Positions 1-10,153 of a DNA stretch of 64,000 nucleotides are shown in pieces. The notes beneath the pieces were generated by a model, which was given only the letters and a program-made list of their open reading frames with translations, was not told the origin of the DNA and ran no database searches. The translations under genes and the position numbers were made by a program. Positions within the stretch are counted from its first letter, which is position 1, and each line of letters starts with the position of its first letter. The stretch is from Atherix ibis (lineage: Eukaryota > Arthropoda > Insecta > Diptera > Athericidae), in the NCBI GenBank assembly GCA_958298945.1, contig OY282610.1:42849667-42913666 (forward strand), given 5' to 3'.

Positions 1-509
1 TTCGTTTCTGGAGTGTAGTAGTGTAACCAGGTTTCGTCCACAGTGACATATCGACGAAGGAATTCGGCAGGATTGCGATGAAAGAGTGCCAACATAGCCT
101 CAGAGTCCACTACACGATTGCGCTTATTCTCCTCTGAGAGCAAACGCGGCACCCATCTTGCCGAAATTTTTTTCACAGACAATTTTTCATGCAAAATTGA
201 AGCGACTATACCTTGTGATATGCCCGTGGCCTCAACTAATTCGCGCACTTTAATTCGCCGATCGTTCAAAATCAGATCGTGGATTTTGTCGATGATTTCA
301 GGAGTAGACACCTCAACTGGGCGTCGTGAACGATGTTCATCTTTTGTGGATGAACGGCCACGTTTAAATTCATTCACCCAATTGTAAACCGTCGCAAACA
401 CAGGTGCAGATGTGCCATGAACTGCATCCAACTCGGCTTTGATTTCTTTCGGGCTTAAGCCTTTCAAATGGAGATGTTTGATGACAGCCCTAAACTCGCT
501 TTTTTCCAT
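1..509 (-). CDS. Mariner transposase, N-terminal half, partial, uninterrupted frame
   Basis: This is a DNA-binding and DDE/D transposase of the Tc1/mariner superfamily, which cuts and rejoins its own element at TA sites. I checked the frame from the ATG at 509 to the window edge codon by codon and found no stop, about 169 codons. It starts MEKSEFRAVIKHLHLKG. Two helix-turn-helix regions follow (about residues 5-50 and 75-110), then the linker WVPRLL near residue 120 and the first catalytic aspartate in TVDETW near residue 160. The second and third catalytic aspartates lie beyond the edge. Every sister copy in the window has internal stops, so this is the least damaged member seen, although whether it is intact is unknown. 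The start is supported by alignment with the other copies. Confidence 0.85.
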   Translation of the reverse strand, partial: MEKSEFRAVIKHLHLKGLSPKEIKAELDAVHGTSAPVFATVYNWVNEFKRGRSSTKDEHRSRRPVEVSTPEIIDKIHDLILNDRRIKVRELVEATGISQGIVASILHEKLSVKKISARWVPRLLSEENKRNRVVDSEAMLALFHRNPAEFLRRYVTVDETWLHYYTPET

Positions 510-741
510 TGTTATGCACAAATAAATGTCGTTAACTTTAATCGACGATAGAAATTGACCTACGCTATGGATCGAGCTGAAATTTTGACAGCTTTCCTGT
601 CAATAATGCTACTTACAAAGAAACGATTAAAGTTAACGACATTTATTTGTGCATAACAATGGAAAAACCGACACTACGAGCTTTACCGACACTACGAGCG
701 CAATTTCTCGGATTTTCTAAGGACTTATTGAACGACCCTCG
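1..741 (-). mobile_element. Mariner element (family 1), 5' part, cut by window start
   Basis: The outer terminal inverted repeat reads CGAGGGTCGTTCAATAAG inward from position 741 and is followed by a TA at 742-743, the usual mariner target site. Reading leftward come a 5' untranslated region of about 230 bp, an ATG at 509 and a coding region that runs off the window. The untranslated region is longer than in the sister copies at 11551 and 58206 because it holds an inverted copy of the start-codon region (about 626-667) and a short tandem repeat of GCTCGTAGTGTCGGT. The 3' end lies outside the window, so completeness cannot be judged. Confidence 0.93.
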
Positions 742-1715
742 TAATTTATGTTTCATTCAATTTTTAAAAAAAAGCTGCAAATAATATATTCACTTTACCT
801 GATTTCTATTGCAATTTAAATTCTTAAACAATAGTCCTACCACATAACAGAACACTTTAATATATGGCAGTACTTCGACTACAAATGCACAATTAAAATA
901 AGATTTATTTTGACCATAAAACATTCGAAGTTTTGTTTATTCCCATAAGACTGTGAAGGTTTTGAAATATTTTAATAGCGGCACTCGACGGAATTGTGTT
1001 AAGCCCTATTCAAGGTGTGAATAGTATGAACGATTAATTTTATCTGTTACTCAGCCTCAGAGGGTGCCTGAGTTTTACCGAAGTTGAATACTTTCATCTC
1101 TTTTGCTATGCTTGTATTCTGGGTTGAATTTCTTCTGTAACGCAGAGGACGTCTTACTCTTACCGAGTGAATCTCTTCATTAAGCAATATGGCGGCAACA
1201 CCAAATAGACAATAACTAAATCAGCAAGAATATAGCCCTTTGCAATAAACTTTTAAGCTCGTACGCGCTTAATGCTCTTTTGGGTTACAAGATATTGCAC
1301 AATGGAATATTGAAAGTCCACATCAACAAACCCCCCCCCCCCCTCCCCTTCTAAAATAATTACACCCAAACATATCAAGAAACTCGCATCTATAATATTT
1401 GAACCCTTTAATGTCCACCAGTTTTTAGTATTCATTCGCTAATAATTTGATTGTGAGAGGTCCGAACATTAAAAAGTGAAGAAATTCATTTTTTTTCAAG
1501 TACAGACTCACTCATATGGCGGAAATACAATTCTAACTAAAACTTAAAACTGCATTCAGTCGGATCGGTCAGAATTTTAAAACCTTCACAATTTTTATAC
1601 AATTTCTCTGTGTTTTTTTTTTTGTAATTTGAAAGTTAAACACTTAAAAAATTACTCGTTACAAATGTCGAAACTGCGAAATAAATATAATATAATAAAA
1701 ATATTTTCATTTATA
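742..1715. other. Non-coding stretch between two mariner-derived elements
   Basis: AT-rich sequence with no recognisable gene. It contains a C-rich tract at about 1330-1347 (14 or more C residues, then TCCCC). The stretch at about 1040-1200 is less AT-rich but matches nothing I recognise. Confidence 0.6.
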
Positions 1716-2530
1716 CGAGGTCTGTTCAAAAAATTTTGAATTTCCGCCGGTTACGTATATTCAATTTTTGATGTTCTATGGCGTTATATTGGTACTCATG
1801 CCTCTCACTTATGCCGAAAAGTTCGGCCAATTTGAATGGTCAGTTAATTTTTGACAGCCTCTTTGCTTGCACGTATTTTAGCTCGTCTTCGATTTTTGCC
1901 CATTCCAAAAAATGGATCAAAGAATCTGTTTTGGGAACAAGAAAAAGTCACAGGGGCGTTATAATGGTGCAAACGCCAATTTTTGTTCTTCCACATATCC
2001 GCGCGTTTCTGGCGGATAGCTTTGCGCATAGCTTGCAGGCAATATTACTTATTGACCATTCTACTCTGTGGCAAGAACTCACAATGTACCACGCCTCTGC
2101 AATCGAAAAATAAATTGTAAGCAAAACCTTCACATTCGACCGAACTTGGCGCGTTTTTTTCGGTATTGGATCGTGCGGCAGCTTCCATTGGGATGATTAA
2201 GCTTTGGTTGCCACGTCATAACCATAAACCCATTATTTGTCACCAGTTATGTTCCTCTGGAGCGAATTTGGGTCATTGCGGACAGAGTCCAACAGCTCCT
2301 TAGCAATATTAATGCGATGCTGTTTTTGGTCGAAAATGGGCAAAAATCGAAGACGAGCCAATACACGTGCAAGCAAAGCAGCTGTCAAAAATAACTGAAC
2401 ATTCAAAATGGTCGAACTTGTTGGCATAAGTGAGAGACATGAGTACCAAATTAATGCCACAAAAAATCGAAAATCAAATATACGTAACCCGCGAAAATTC
2501 AAAATTCGGATACTTTTTGAACAGACCTCG
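1716..2530. mobile_element. Fold-back mariner derivative with two 5' ends, copy A
   Basis: The left end is CGAGGTCTGTTCAAAA after a TA at 1714-1715. The right end is the inverted form, ending GACCTCG at 2530. Both ends continue inward with the same 5' untranslated region as the mariner at 3630, including the CTCACTTATGCCGA(A/C)AAGTTCGGCC segment. The inverted arms are about 190 bp (1716-1902 and 2530-2338). The central part is a minus-strand fragment of the transposase gene: a segment around the first catalytic motif (TGDK, then a stop where W is expected, then VYGYD), then a segment ending at the second (HHYNAP, with the aspartate replaced). The 3' end of the parent element is absent. The base after the right end is TG, so the right target TA has decayed. 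It codes for nothing intact. Confidence 0.85.
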
Positions 2531-2849
2531 TGTAATTGACATTGCCATGGTTACGGCAGTTGTATGGTAAATATTTCATTTAAAAAACTTTTTTCGCCAT
2601 TTTTTCAGAAATGATTTCACTATTGAGATAACAATTTTATTTAAATAAAAACTATTTTTTTCACATGTCAACTGCTTTTATTGATGCTGACTTTTGGTAT
2701 TATCCTATTGAAAAGTAAAAAAGGTAGGCGTCGCCAAATAGCTCAATAATTGTTAGTACTAGAGAATGTTAACATCCGCTGTTATTTTTTGGACACTAAA
2801 TATTAATTGGCATGTTTGGTGTCCATAGAAACTTGTCCAAACCATAGGT
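2531..2849. other. Non-coding stretch
   Basis: AT-rich sequence in which I see no gene, repeat or element end. Confidence 0.5.
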
Positions 2850-3290
2850 AACATTTGCAGACACTATTCTGATTGTTGTTCTTTTCTTCTTCTGACAAAT
2901 AACCGTTCATAGCTTACGTGGAGTTAAAATTTGTACTCTTTAAAAAGGGTGACATCAGCCCGTATCTGATTAGTCCAATTGTTGTGCTCACGAGCACAAG
3001 TCAAACGATCCTTGACTTGTAAGAAATGCTTGTCTTAATCGTTTAACGCGCCAAGCAATTCTTACGATAAAGGTTGTTACTAATCTCCTTCTTAGGATCC
3101 TGCTCAAAATTTCGGTCCGTCGGGTTAAATAAAAATCTCCTCCACAGAGGTCCTAAAACGACTTCTTGAGAATTGTATTCTGAAGAAATGCTCTTCGACA
3201 ATTTTCATTTTTCGTGGTCTTCCTGATCCTCTTTTCTACTGTAAATTTTCAGTTTCCTTGTACCGCTTCACAATTACTGTAACCTCTAAT
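2850..3290 (-). pseudogene. Tc1-like transposase remnant
   Basis: Reading the minus strand from about 3290, the order of motifs is that of a Tc1-family transposase, in shifting frames. First comes VTVIVKRYKET, the end of the first helix-turn-helix. A stop follows, then the hinge RGSGRPRK. Further on are DRLTCAREHNNWT, matching the (A)REH-NW segment before the catalytic core, and FKEYKF where Tc1 proteins have FSDESKF, so the first catalytic aspartate is gone. After a stop comes ERLFVRRR, matching the YVRRR segment. Several frameshifts and stops make it a fossil. No ends are visible, and the C-terminal half is missing. This lineage differs from the mariners because of the GRPRK hinge and the REH-NW motif. 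Confidence 0.7.
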
Positions 3291-3627
3291 TTATTTTCAT
3301 TCTAATTTATATTAGAAATATTTTTATGGCTATTTATAGCAAATGACTAATTCGTCAATTAAATAATCAAAATAAAGTTAACAAAACTTTTTGGCTCTAA
3401 TATAATTTCAGTTATCACGTAATTATCGGAAAAGGTTCAAATTTGTACTAAATATTAGGAAGGACTGACGTACTCGTTATGCGGAGGGAAAGTTCACAGT
3501 ATTTCTAGTATCTTAACTTATTTGTCATAACTTATATGTCCTCCATGTTTTTTAAATATTTTATCATAAGTAATTGCCCAGTAACGTTCTTCAATAAAAA
3601 TAGGTACCGAAGATATACGAAACAGTC
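3291..3627. other. Non-coding stretch before a mariner
   Basis: AT-rich sequence; no gene or element end seen. Confidence 0.5.
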
Positions 3628-3629
3628 TA

Positions 3630-4882
3630 CGAGGTCTGAGTTTATTGTGAATTTTGTATTCCGCGGGTTACGTATATTCGATTTTAGATTTTTTTGTCGT
3701 GTTATGTTGGTACTTATATCTCTCACTTATGCCGACAAGTTCGGCCATTTTGAATGTTCAGAGTAATTTTTGACAGCTGCTTTGCTTGCACGTGTTTTTG
3801 AATGGATCAAAGCATCTGTATCAAATTTTGTGCGGACGCATTCCGAATGTTGACTGAGGCATATGGTGAAGCTACCTTGGCGCCAAGTAACGTTTATCGG
3901 TGGTACAAAAGGTTCTCAGAGGGCCGAGAACGACGAAAAGCATGCCGGACGCCCGAGCACGTCAACAACAGACGAAAACATTGGTGAAGTGAAGAAAATA
4001 GTTTTGGCCAATCATCGAATCACCGTTAGAGAAGTGGCTGAGGACTTAAACATATCGATTGGCTCGTGCCATTCGATTTTTACCAATGATTTGGTCGTGA
4101 TATGGGTCGCCGCGAAATTCGTACCAAAATTGCTCAGTTTCGAACAAAAACATCGTCGCATTAACATTGCTAAGGAGCTGTTGGACTCTATCCACGACCA
4201 CCCAAATTTGTTCCAGAGGGTCATAACTGGTGACGAATCATAGGTTTATGGTTATGATGTGCAAACCAAAGCTCAATCATCCTAATGGAAGCTGTCACAC
4301 GAGCCAAGACCGAAAAAAACGCACCAAGTTCGGTCGAAGGTGAAGGATTTGCTTACAGTTTTCTTCGATTGTGGGGGCGTAGTGCATCATGAGTTCTTAC
4401 CACAGGATAGAACGGTCAATAAGGAATATTACCTGCAAGTTATGCGCAAGTTGCGAGAAGCAATGCGCCAGAAACGCGCGGATATGTAGAAGAACAAAAA
4501 TTGGCTTTCGCACCATGATAACGCCCCTACTCACGCATCGTTGCTTGTGCGCGAATTTTTGACCAAAAACAATAATAATGCCAAAGCCACCGTATTCCCT
4601 ATATCTGGCCCCCTGTGAATTTTGCTTATTCTCAAAACTAAAGAGCTCCATGAAGGGACGACGCTACGCTACGTTTGAGGAGATAAAGACGGCATCAAAG
4701 GAGGAGCTGAACAAGATCACAAAAAATAATTTTTTGAAGTGCTTCGAGGATTGGAAAAAACGTTGGTACAAGTGTATAATATCTGGTGGGGATTACTTTG
4801 AAGGGGACAAAATAGATATTCATGAATAAATAAATAATTTTAGAAAAACACAAAATCCGGGATACTTTTTGAACAGACCTCA
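3630..4882 (+). mobile_element. Mariner element (family 2), nearly full length but decayed
   Basis: TA at 3628-3629 is followed by CGAGGTCTG and a degenerate 5' terminal repeat. The 3' terminal repeat (reverse complement starting near GAGGTCTGTTCAAAAAGTAT) ends at 4882 before TA at 4883-4884. The length of about 1.25 kb fits a mariner. The 5' untranslated region is the sequence found at both ends of the fold-back elements at 1716 and 7940. The true 3' end here (…AAACACAAAATCCGGGATAC…) differs from the 5' end, which is what identifies the fold-back copies as having two 5' ends. Confidence 0.9.
3802..4829 (+). pseudogene. Family 2 mariner transposase pseudogene
   Basis: The frame opens at 3802 with a DAFRMLTEAYGEA helix-turn-helix (residues about 12-45). 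It shifts frame near 3925-3940, continues with AGRPSTSTTDENI and the second helix-turn-helix (REVAEDLNISIGS), and reaches TGDES with the first catalytic aspartate. The next tryptophan codon is TAG at 4241-4243. Later pieces in other frames show HHDNAPTHAS (second aspartate) and LAPCEF, where the third aspartate has become glutamate. A further stop precedes the KNKNW segment. It ends with GDYFEGDK, the normal C-terminal region. No active protein could be made. This is a mariner with an HTH_48-type N-terminus. Confidence 0.88.
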
Positions 4883-4889
4883 TATTTTT

Positions 4890-5022
4890 ATGGATGTGAT
4901 GGCGTCTACTCGTACAATATCTTTTATGTGGATTTCTTTCGCTCGAAAAATTTAATTTTTGGTTATTAATAAAACCATTGAGCTCGAAATGAGTTTTATC
5001 ACTAAACTTAATCTTGCCCAAT
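4890..5022 (-). pseudogene. DDE transposase scrap of another family
   Basis: The minus strand reads FSDKTHFELNGFINNQ followed by ERNPHKRYC. This matches the pattern FSDE-HF-LNG-VN-QN…ENPH known from a widespread insect DDE transposase family related to Tc3-type proteins. The first catalytic aspartate is present (SDK), but the acidic residue after it has changed to lysine. Only this segment is recognisable. The mariner at 3630-4882 ends right beside it and may have inserted into it. Recognition rests on one motif block. Confidence 0.5.
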
Positions 5023-7937
5023 CGGAGAATGCAAAATATCTAGAGCCCAATCGGAGTACCAATGACGCATGGCATGGTCTCGTTGGCATAAATTTCTTCT
5101 AAGTTTGGACTTACCGCGTATATTATCACTACAGTTCGTGAATTTTTTTGACTGGTTTATGGCTTGTGTGTGGTATGAAATTTATTCGACAAATAAAAAG
5201 CTCCGATAAAAATTTACGTTTACTCAAAAATTATTGTAGTCTTCGTTGTTTTTCGTAAATTGACGATTTATTAAGAAAAAAAATGAGTAGAAATCATAAG
5301 CAAATCTGGACACATAACAGCCAACCCTATAAAAAGCTCTACCACAACAACAAAAAACCACTTTCCACAAGTAGCATTTTTAATAAAAATCTTAATTTAA
5401 TTTAATATTGTTTAATTATTGAAAGTTATTTTAATAATTACAGCAGTTTTTTTTTAGATGTGAAGAGAACTTTTTGCTTTTTTCGTCAGTTTCGGAAAAG
5501 AAGAACACACCTAATTATTGATATAATGAAAAATGTTCTTTTTTTTCCTTATGAAATTTTTTTTTATATACGTCAATAACAATTTTTATCAACAAAAAAA
5601 AAAGATTCAATATCAGTAAATATTGAATAAAAAAGTTTGTTTTTGTTCTATCAAGTTTTTGTTTTGTAATTGAGAATTTTATCTAAAAAAGTTCAGTATA
5701 AAAACTAATGAAAGCTTAAGAAAATATAAAAGAAAATTTTTAAAAAAATTAAGCTAGAACATTTTAAGTTTAAGATTATTTTAAATAATTTTAAAGATTT
5801 AATATTATTTGGAATATTTTTTATAATTCAATTCTAAACTCGTAATAATTTGATGGCAATTTTAACCATTTCTTGATGAATAATTCTGAAACTTTCGTTA
5901 TGGTGCTTTTAATTATTTCCACAAAAAATAATAACAATTCGATGATCTTTTACTACGTATATAAACAATAAGTGATAATTTGACATCCTTTTACAACGAT
6001 TTGTAGGCGTTCCGATGATTATAGCGTTACGTTCAAATTCACGTTTTTGGTAAATTTATTATTTTCGATGGAGATTAGGAATTTATTAAATGAGATTGTT
6101 CTCAGTGAAATACAATAAAATCAAGATCGACCTATTAAAGTTGATTGTGAGAATCTCATTACATCTCATATGTTTGTCTCCTCTAATCACCATACGGTTG
6201 AGGGTACAACGTCAAATGAACACCGATTACCTCAGCAAAATTGATTAGATAAAGTGCTGCCAATATTCCACTACAAATGGAACGATAATTTGAAGAGCCT
6301 ACGGTATATTGAGAGAGGAAAAAAAAATTAATGGAATCAACTACTATAAAGGATCAGAATCGATTTAAATCACGATCCGATGTGCTCACATTTACGCCAT
6401 GACCGTCCGCCCTCAATCGTTCTGGAAAGGCGTACAAATGGCACTCTGCCGATTCTTGAGTGATTGCGAGGCGTAAACAGTTCATTCACATGCTTGTCAG
6501 CATTTAATTAATAAATTACTCAAGTATGTGCTTAGCTGTCCGTAGACGTTTGTCAAATGCTTTCTATCACTTGTAAGTGTGTATCCCCATACACAATAAG
6601 AAATTTGTCTTCTATTGAAGGATATTTACCCATTTTACGCCTGCTATAAGCACGATTACGAATCAAGTACGAGTACACATTACGTTTGTTCAGATAATAA
6701 GATTAGTCTATCGACTCCCCAGACTTCAATCATCCACCTTTGCTCGAGCACACATAACACAGTATTTTTGTTTCTTGTCTATCTAATTTGGCTCATTAAT
6801 TAATCCAACGTATAATACCATCTGATTTTCTAACATATTCGCAAAAATCACTTCTAGCCTTAATCGAATCAGAAAATGTCAAAAGTTTTCGATTGGCTTC
6901 TCGTTCTCAAAAAGTTTCTTTCGTTCGAAATATTCCTAAAATACTATTCATCAAAAATAGAAGAAGAAAAAAAAAATAATTGAATAAAACCAAAGTCCCA
7001 AAAGAATTTTTCTTCATTCTGCAAAAAAAAAAAATTACCATATGTGAGGAGCTCAGCAAAAATTTGCCATTTTTTATGCTGACCTCCTGATTAGAGACTT
7101 TTATATATGGTATAGTTTATTACTTGAATATTTTAAATACCAGCCAGCAATTTTATATTTAAAAAAAAATTTATACTACACTGCATCCAAATTGTAATAA
7201 ATTTTTACTCTTGAATTTTCTGAATAGGCGTTAACTTATGTCATTAATTTTGAAAAAGAATTAATGGCAGAATACAACGCTTCGTCAGAAAATTCAAAGA
7301 AATCGGTTTAGTAACTATAGAGAATTTTGCGAAAAGACTTAGGCAATATTAAATTAACTGACTAGGGTCTTAAGCAGTTAAAATTGGACTTAAAATTTGG
7401 TGAAACATTATCTTCAGCAATGAGGGCTGGGACAAAACATAATTACAAAAATTTCAGGGCTTCCTTTGCATCCAGGATAACTTATTATCGATGGCTGGGT
7501 AGCATCACCGGCCCTTCGAAATGAGACTAGTACACCGGTAATGATTAATTGCAAGAGGTATTTTTAATCACAATTGAACGATATGAACTGGGAAAATATC
7601 CGGTGCGACTTATCACATAGCAGTTGAAACGAGGGTCTTATTGCAGATGAATTTTCTACGTCTTGTTATGTCGACACATGCTAATATAAAGTAAATGCCT
7701 TTCAAAAACGTGGTTGCTAATTTTCTTCAAATTCTAATGAAAAAAAACATATTTCTTTTTAATTACAGATCTTGGCTTATAACTAGAAAAGGAATTAATT
7801 CAATTATTTTAAAAAAAAAAACTAAATTATTACAAAGATCAGAAAAGAAAAGACTAAAATTTGGACTGATATCTATCCTGAAGGGGTGCATTTTGTTAGT
7901 ACTTAATTGGAAACAAATTCATAATTTAATTATAGTG
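5023..7937. other. Long AT-rich non-coding stretch
   Basis: I see no gene, tandem array or element ends in this nearly 3-kb stretch. It has many short A and T runs. A weak resemblance to a transposase helix (RIQRFVRKFKEIG, about 7256-7300) is noted but not accepted. The short open frames here show no conserved motif. Confidence 0.5.
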
Positions 7938-8425
7938 TACAACGTCTGTTCAAAAAGTATTGCGAATTTTGAATTTTCGCGGGTTAAGTATATTCGATTT
8001 TTGATTTTATTTTGTGGCGTTATGTTGGTACTCATATCTCTCACTTATGCCGACAAGTTCGGCCATTTTGAATGTTCAGTTAATTTTTGACAGCTGCTTT
8101 GCTTGCACGTGTTTTGGCTCGTCTACGATTTTTGCCCATTCCATAAAATGGATTAAAGAATCTGTTTTGGAAGCAAGAAAAAGTCACAGGGCGCCAGATG
8201 TGGTGATAAGGTGGCTGCAGAATTATTAGTATGTTGTTTTTGGCCAAAAATTCGCGCACAAGCAACGATGCGTGAGCAGGGGCGTTGTAATGGTGCAAAA
8301 GCCAAGTTTCGTTATTTTACAAATCCCTGCGTTTCTGGCGGATTGCTTTGCACAACTTGCGCATAACGTGCAGGTAATATTCCTTATAGGGTAGAACGGT
8401 CACCCTGTGTCAAGAACTCATGGTA

Positions 8426-9714
8426 CGAGGGTCATTCAACAAGTACTTAGCCTCACCGCCTGATGGAACTGCTGCCACAAAAGAAATTCACCATCGTGCA
8501 GTTAGTTCTTTTAGTAGCCTACTGTCAAAGTTTCAGTTGATTCCCTTTATTCGTTTTGCTTTGAGAGCCTTTGAAAGCGATTGTGTTGGTCGGTTGCACA
8601 AAAATGGAAAAAGATAAACATCGTTCGGTGATTAGATTCTTGTTTTTGGAAGGGCAAACGCGCAGCGAAATCAAAGATCGCTTGGATGCTGTGTTTGGTG
8701 ACTCTTCTCCTCCGATGGCAATCGTCAAGAATTGGTTCAACGAGTTTGTTCGTGGCCGCACGTCGGTTTTTGATGAGCCACGGCTAGGTGCGCCGAAAAC
8801 GGCTGCTAGGGAGGAAAACATTAAAAAAGTCCACGATCTCGTGTTGGCAGACCGTCGATTGAAGGTTCACGAGATAGCTGAGACTGTGGGCATCGCAGTT
8901 GGAATGGTACATCATATTCTACGCAAAGAACTGGGCATAAGAAAGCTGTCGGCGCGATGGGTGCCGCGTTTGCTCACATCGGAAAACAAGCGCAACCGTG
9001 AGACCACATCGGCGACGTGTTTGGCGCTGTTTCAGCGCAATCCAGCGGAGTTCTTGCGTCGTTTCGTAACCGTCGACGAAACATGGATTCACTGGCACAC
9101 CAGAGACCAAGGAACAGTCGAAACAGTGGACTTCACCCGGCGAACGTGCTCCGAAGAAGGCAAAGACTGTTCGATCGGCCGGAAAGGTGATGGCCACCGT
9201 TTTCTGGGATTCACAAGGTGTGATCCACATCGATTACCTCGAGAAGGGTAAAACAATCACGGGGCGCTCTATGCTGACTTATTGGGCCGATTTGACGTCG
9301 AATTGAAGAAAAAGCGACCCCACTTTGCGAAGAAAAAAGTGCTGTTCCACCACGACAACGCGCCAGCTTACACCTCCGCCGTCGCCATGGCCAAATTGGT
9401 CGAATTGCGCTACGAATTGCTGCCCCATCCACCGTACTCTCCAGATTTGGCCCCCTGTGACTACTTTTTATTTCCTAACCAGAAAAAATCACTCGCCGGG
9501 AATAGATTTGGGTCGAATGAGGAGGTCATCGTCGCCACGGAGGCCTATTTAGCTTCCCTCGAGAAAATGTATTCTTTGGACGGGTTAAAAAAGTTAGAGC
9601 ATTGCTGGGCTAAGTGTATCGAGTTTGAAGGAGATTATGTGGAAAAATAAATTGCCACCTTTCCAAAATTTTCGTTTTTCTTTTGTAGGCTAAGTACTTG
9701 TTGAATTACCTTCG
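8426..9714 (+). mobile_element. Mariner element (family 3), full length, nested in the fold-back element
   Basis: Terminal repeats CGAGGGTCATTCAACAAGTA (left) and the inverted CGAAGGTAATTCAACAAGTA (right) are flanked by TA at 8424-8425 and 9715-9716. The flanking sequence, …CAAGAACTCATGG and CACCATACCTCTGCAATC…, joins into the uninterrupted sequence seen in fold-back copy A around TA 2087-2088, so the insertion site is certain. The terminal repeats resemble those of family 1 (GGGTCGTTCAATAAGTCCTTAG), so the two are sister lineages. Base composition is noticeably more GC-rich than its surroundings, consistent with a younger arrival. Confidence 0.95.
8604..9650 (+). pseudogene. Family 3 mariner transposase with two compensating small deletions
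   Basis: The frame starts MEKDKHRSVIRFLFLEGQ at 8604; upstream in-frame ATGs are disfavoured by comparison with family 1. It has two helix-turn-helix regions, the WVPRLL linker and the first catalytic aspartate in TVDETWIH. A 2-nt loss near 9098 throws the next about 55 codons out of frame to a stop at 9249-9251. A 1-nt loss near 9262 restores the original frame. It continues with HHDNAPAYTS (second aspartate) and LAPCDYFLF (third aspartate, 34 residues later, so D34D) and ends GDYVEK. All three catalytic residues survive, so only these two lesions separate it from an open frame. As it stands the protein would be truncated at about 215 residues, without the last two aspartates. Confidence 0.9.
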
Positions 9715-10153
9715 TACACCATACCTCTGCAATCAAAGGAAACTGTAAGTAAAACCTTCACATTCGACCTTTTTGTCGTTCACATCTTCTCGGCCCTCTA
9801 AGAACATTTTGTCGTTCACATCTAGGACCGAAACATTGATTCGGTCCAAGGTAGCTTCACTACATGCCACGATCAATATTCGAAATGCGTCTGCGCAATT
9901 AATTTTATTTTTCATTAAAAATTTGATACCGATTCCTTGATCCATTTTTTGGAATGCGCAAAAATCGAAGACGAGCCAAAACACGTGCAAGCAAAGCAGC
10001 TGTCAAAAATTAACTGAACATTCAAAATGGCCGAAGTTATCGGCATAAGTGAGAGATATGAGTACCAATATAACGCCTCAAAAAAAATCGAAAATCGAAT
10101 ATACGTAACCCGCGGAATTCAAAATTCGCGATATTTTTTGAACTGACCTCGTA

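Larger units (their letters stand above)
7940..10151. mobile_element. Fold-back mariner derivative with two 5' ends, copy C/D, split by a younger mariner
   Basis: The left end (CAACGTCTGTTC, after TA at 7938-7939) and right end (ending GACCTCG at 10151, before TA at 10152-10153) are inverted copies of the family 2 5' end, with arms of about 215 bp. The interior is minus-strand transposase sequence: left of the nested element, HHYNAPAHAS and KNN; right of it, the N-terminal region (CADAFRILIVACSEATL and EGRED). This copy keeps coding segments that copy A lacks and the reverse, so each has its own internal deletion of a common fold-back ancestor. A mariner of another family (8426-9714) interrupts it at a TA. 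Without that insert it is about 920 bp. Confidence 0.85.

Noticed and set aside
118..387. Plus-strand open frame of 89 codons, with similar frames at 11850-12113, 58540-58761 and 63260-63631
   Set aside because: They are antisense to the mariner transposase in all four copies; the sense strand carries the conserved transposase motifs.
7256..7345. Possible N-terminal helix of a DDE transposase (RIQRFVRKFKEIG)
   Set aside because: A single short and generic basic helix, with no second motif in order nearby.
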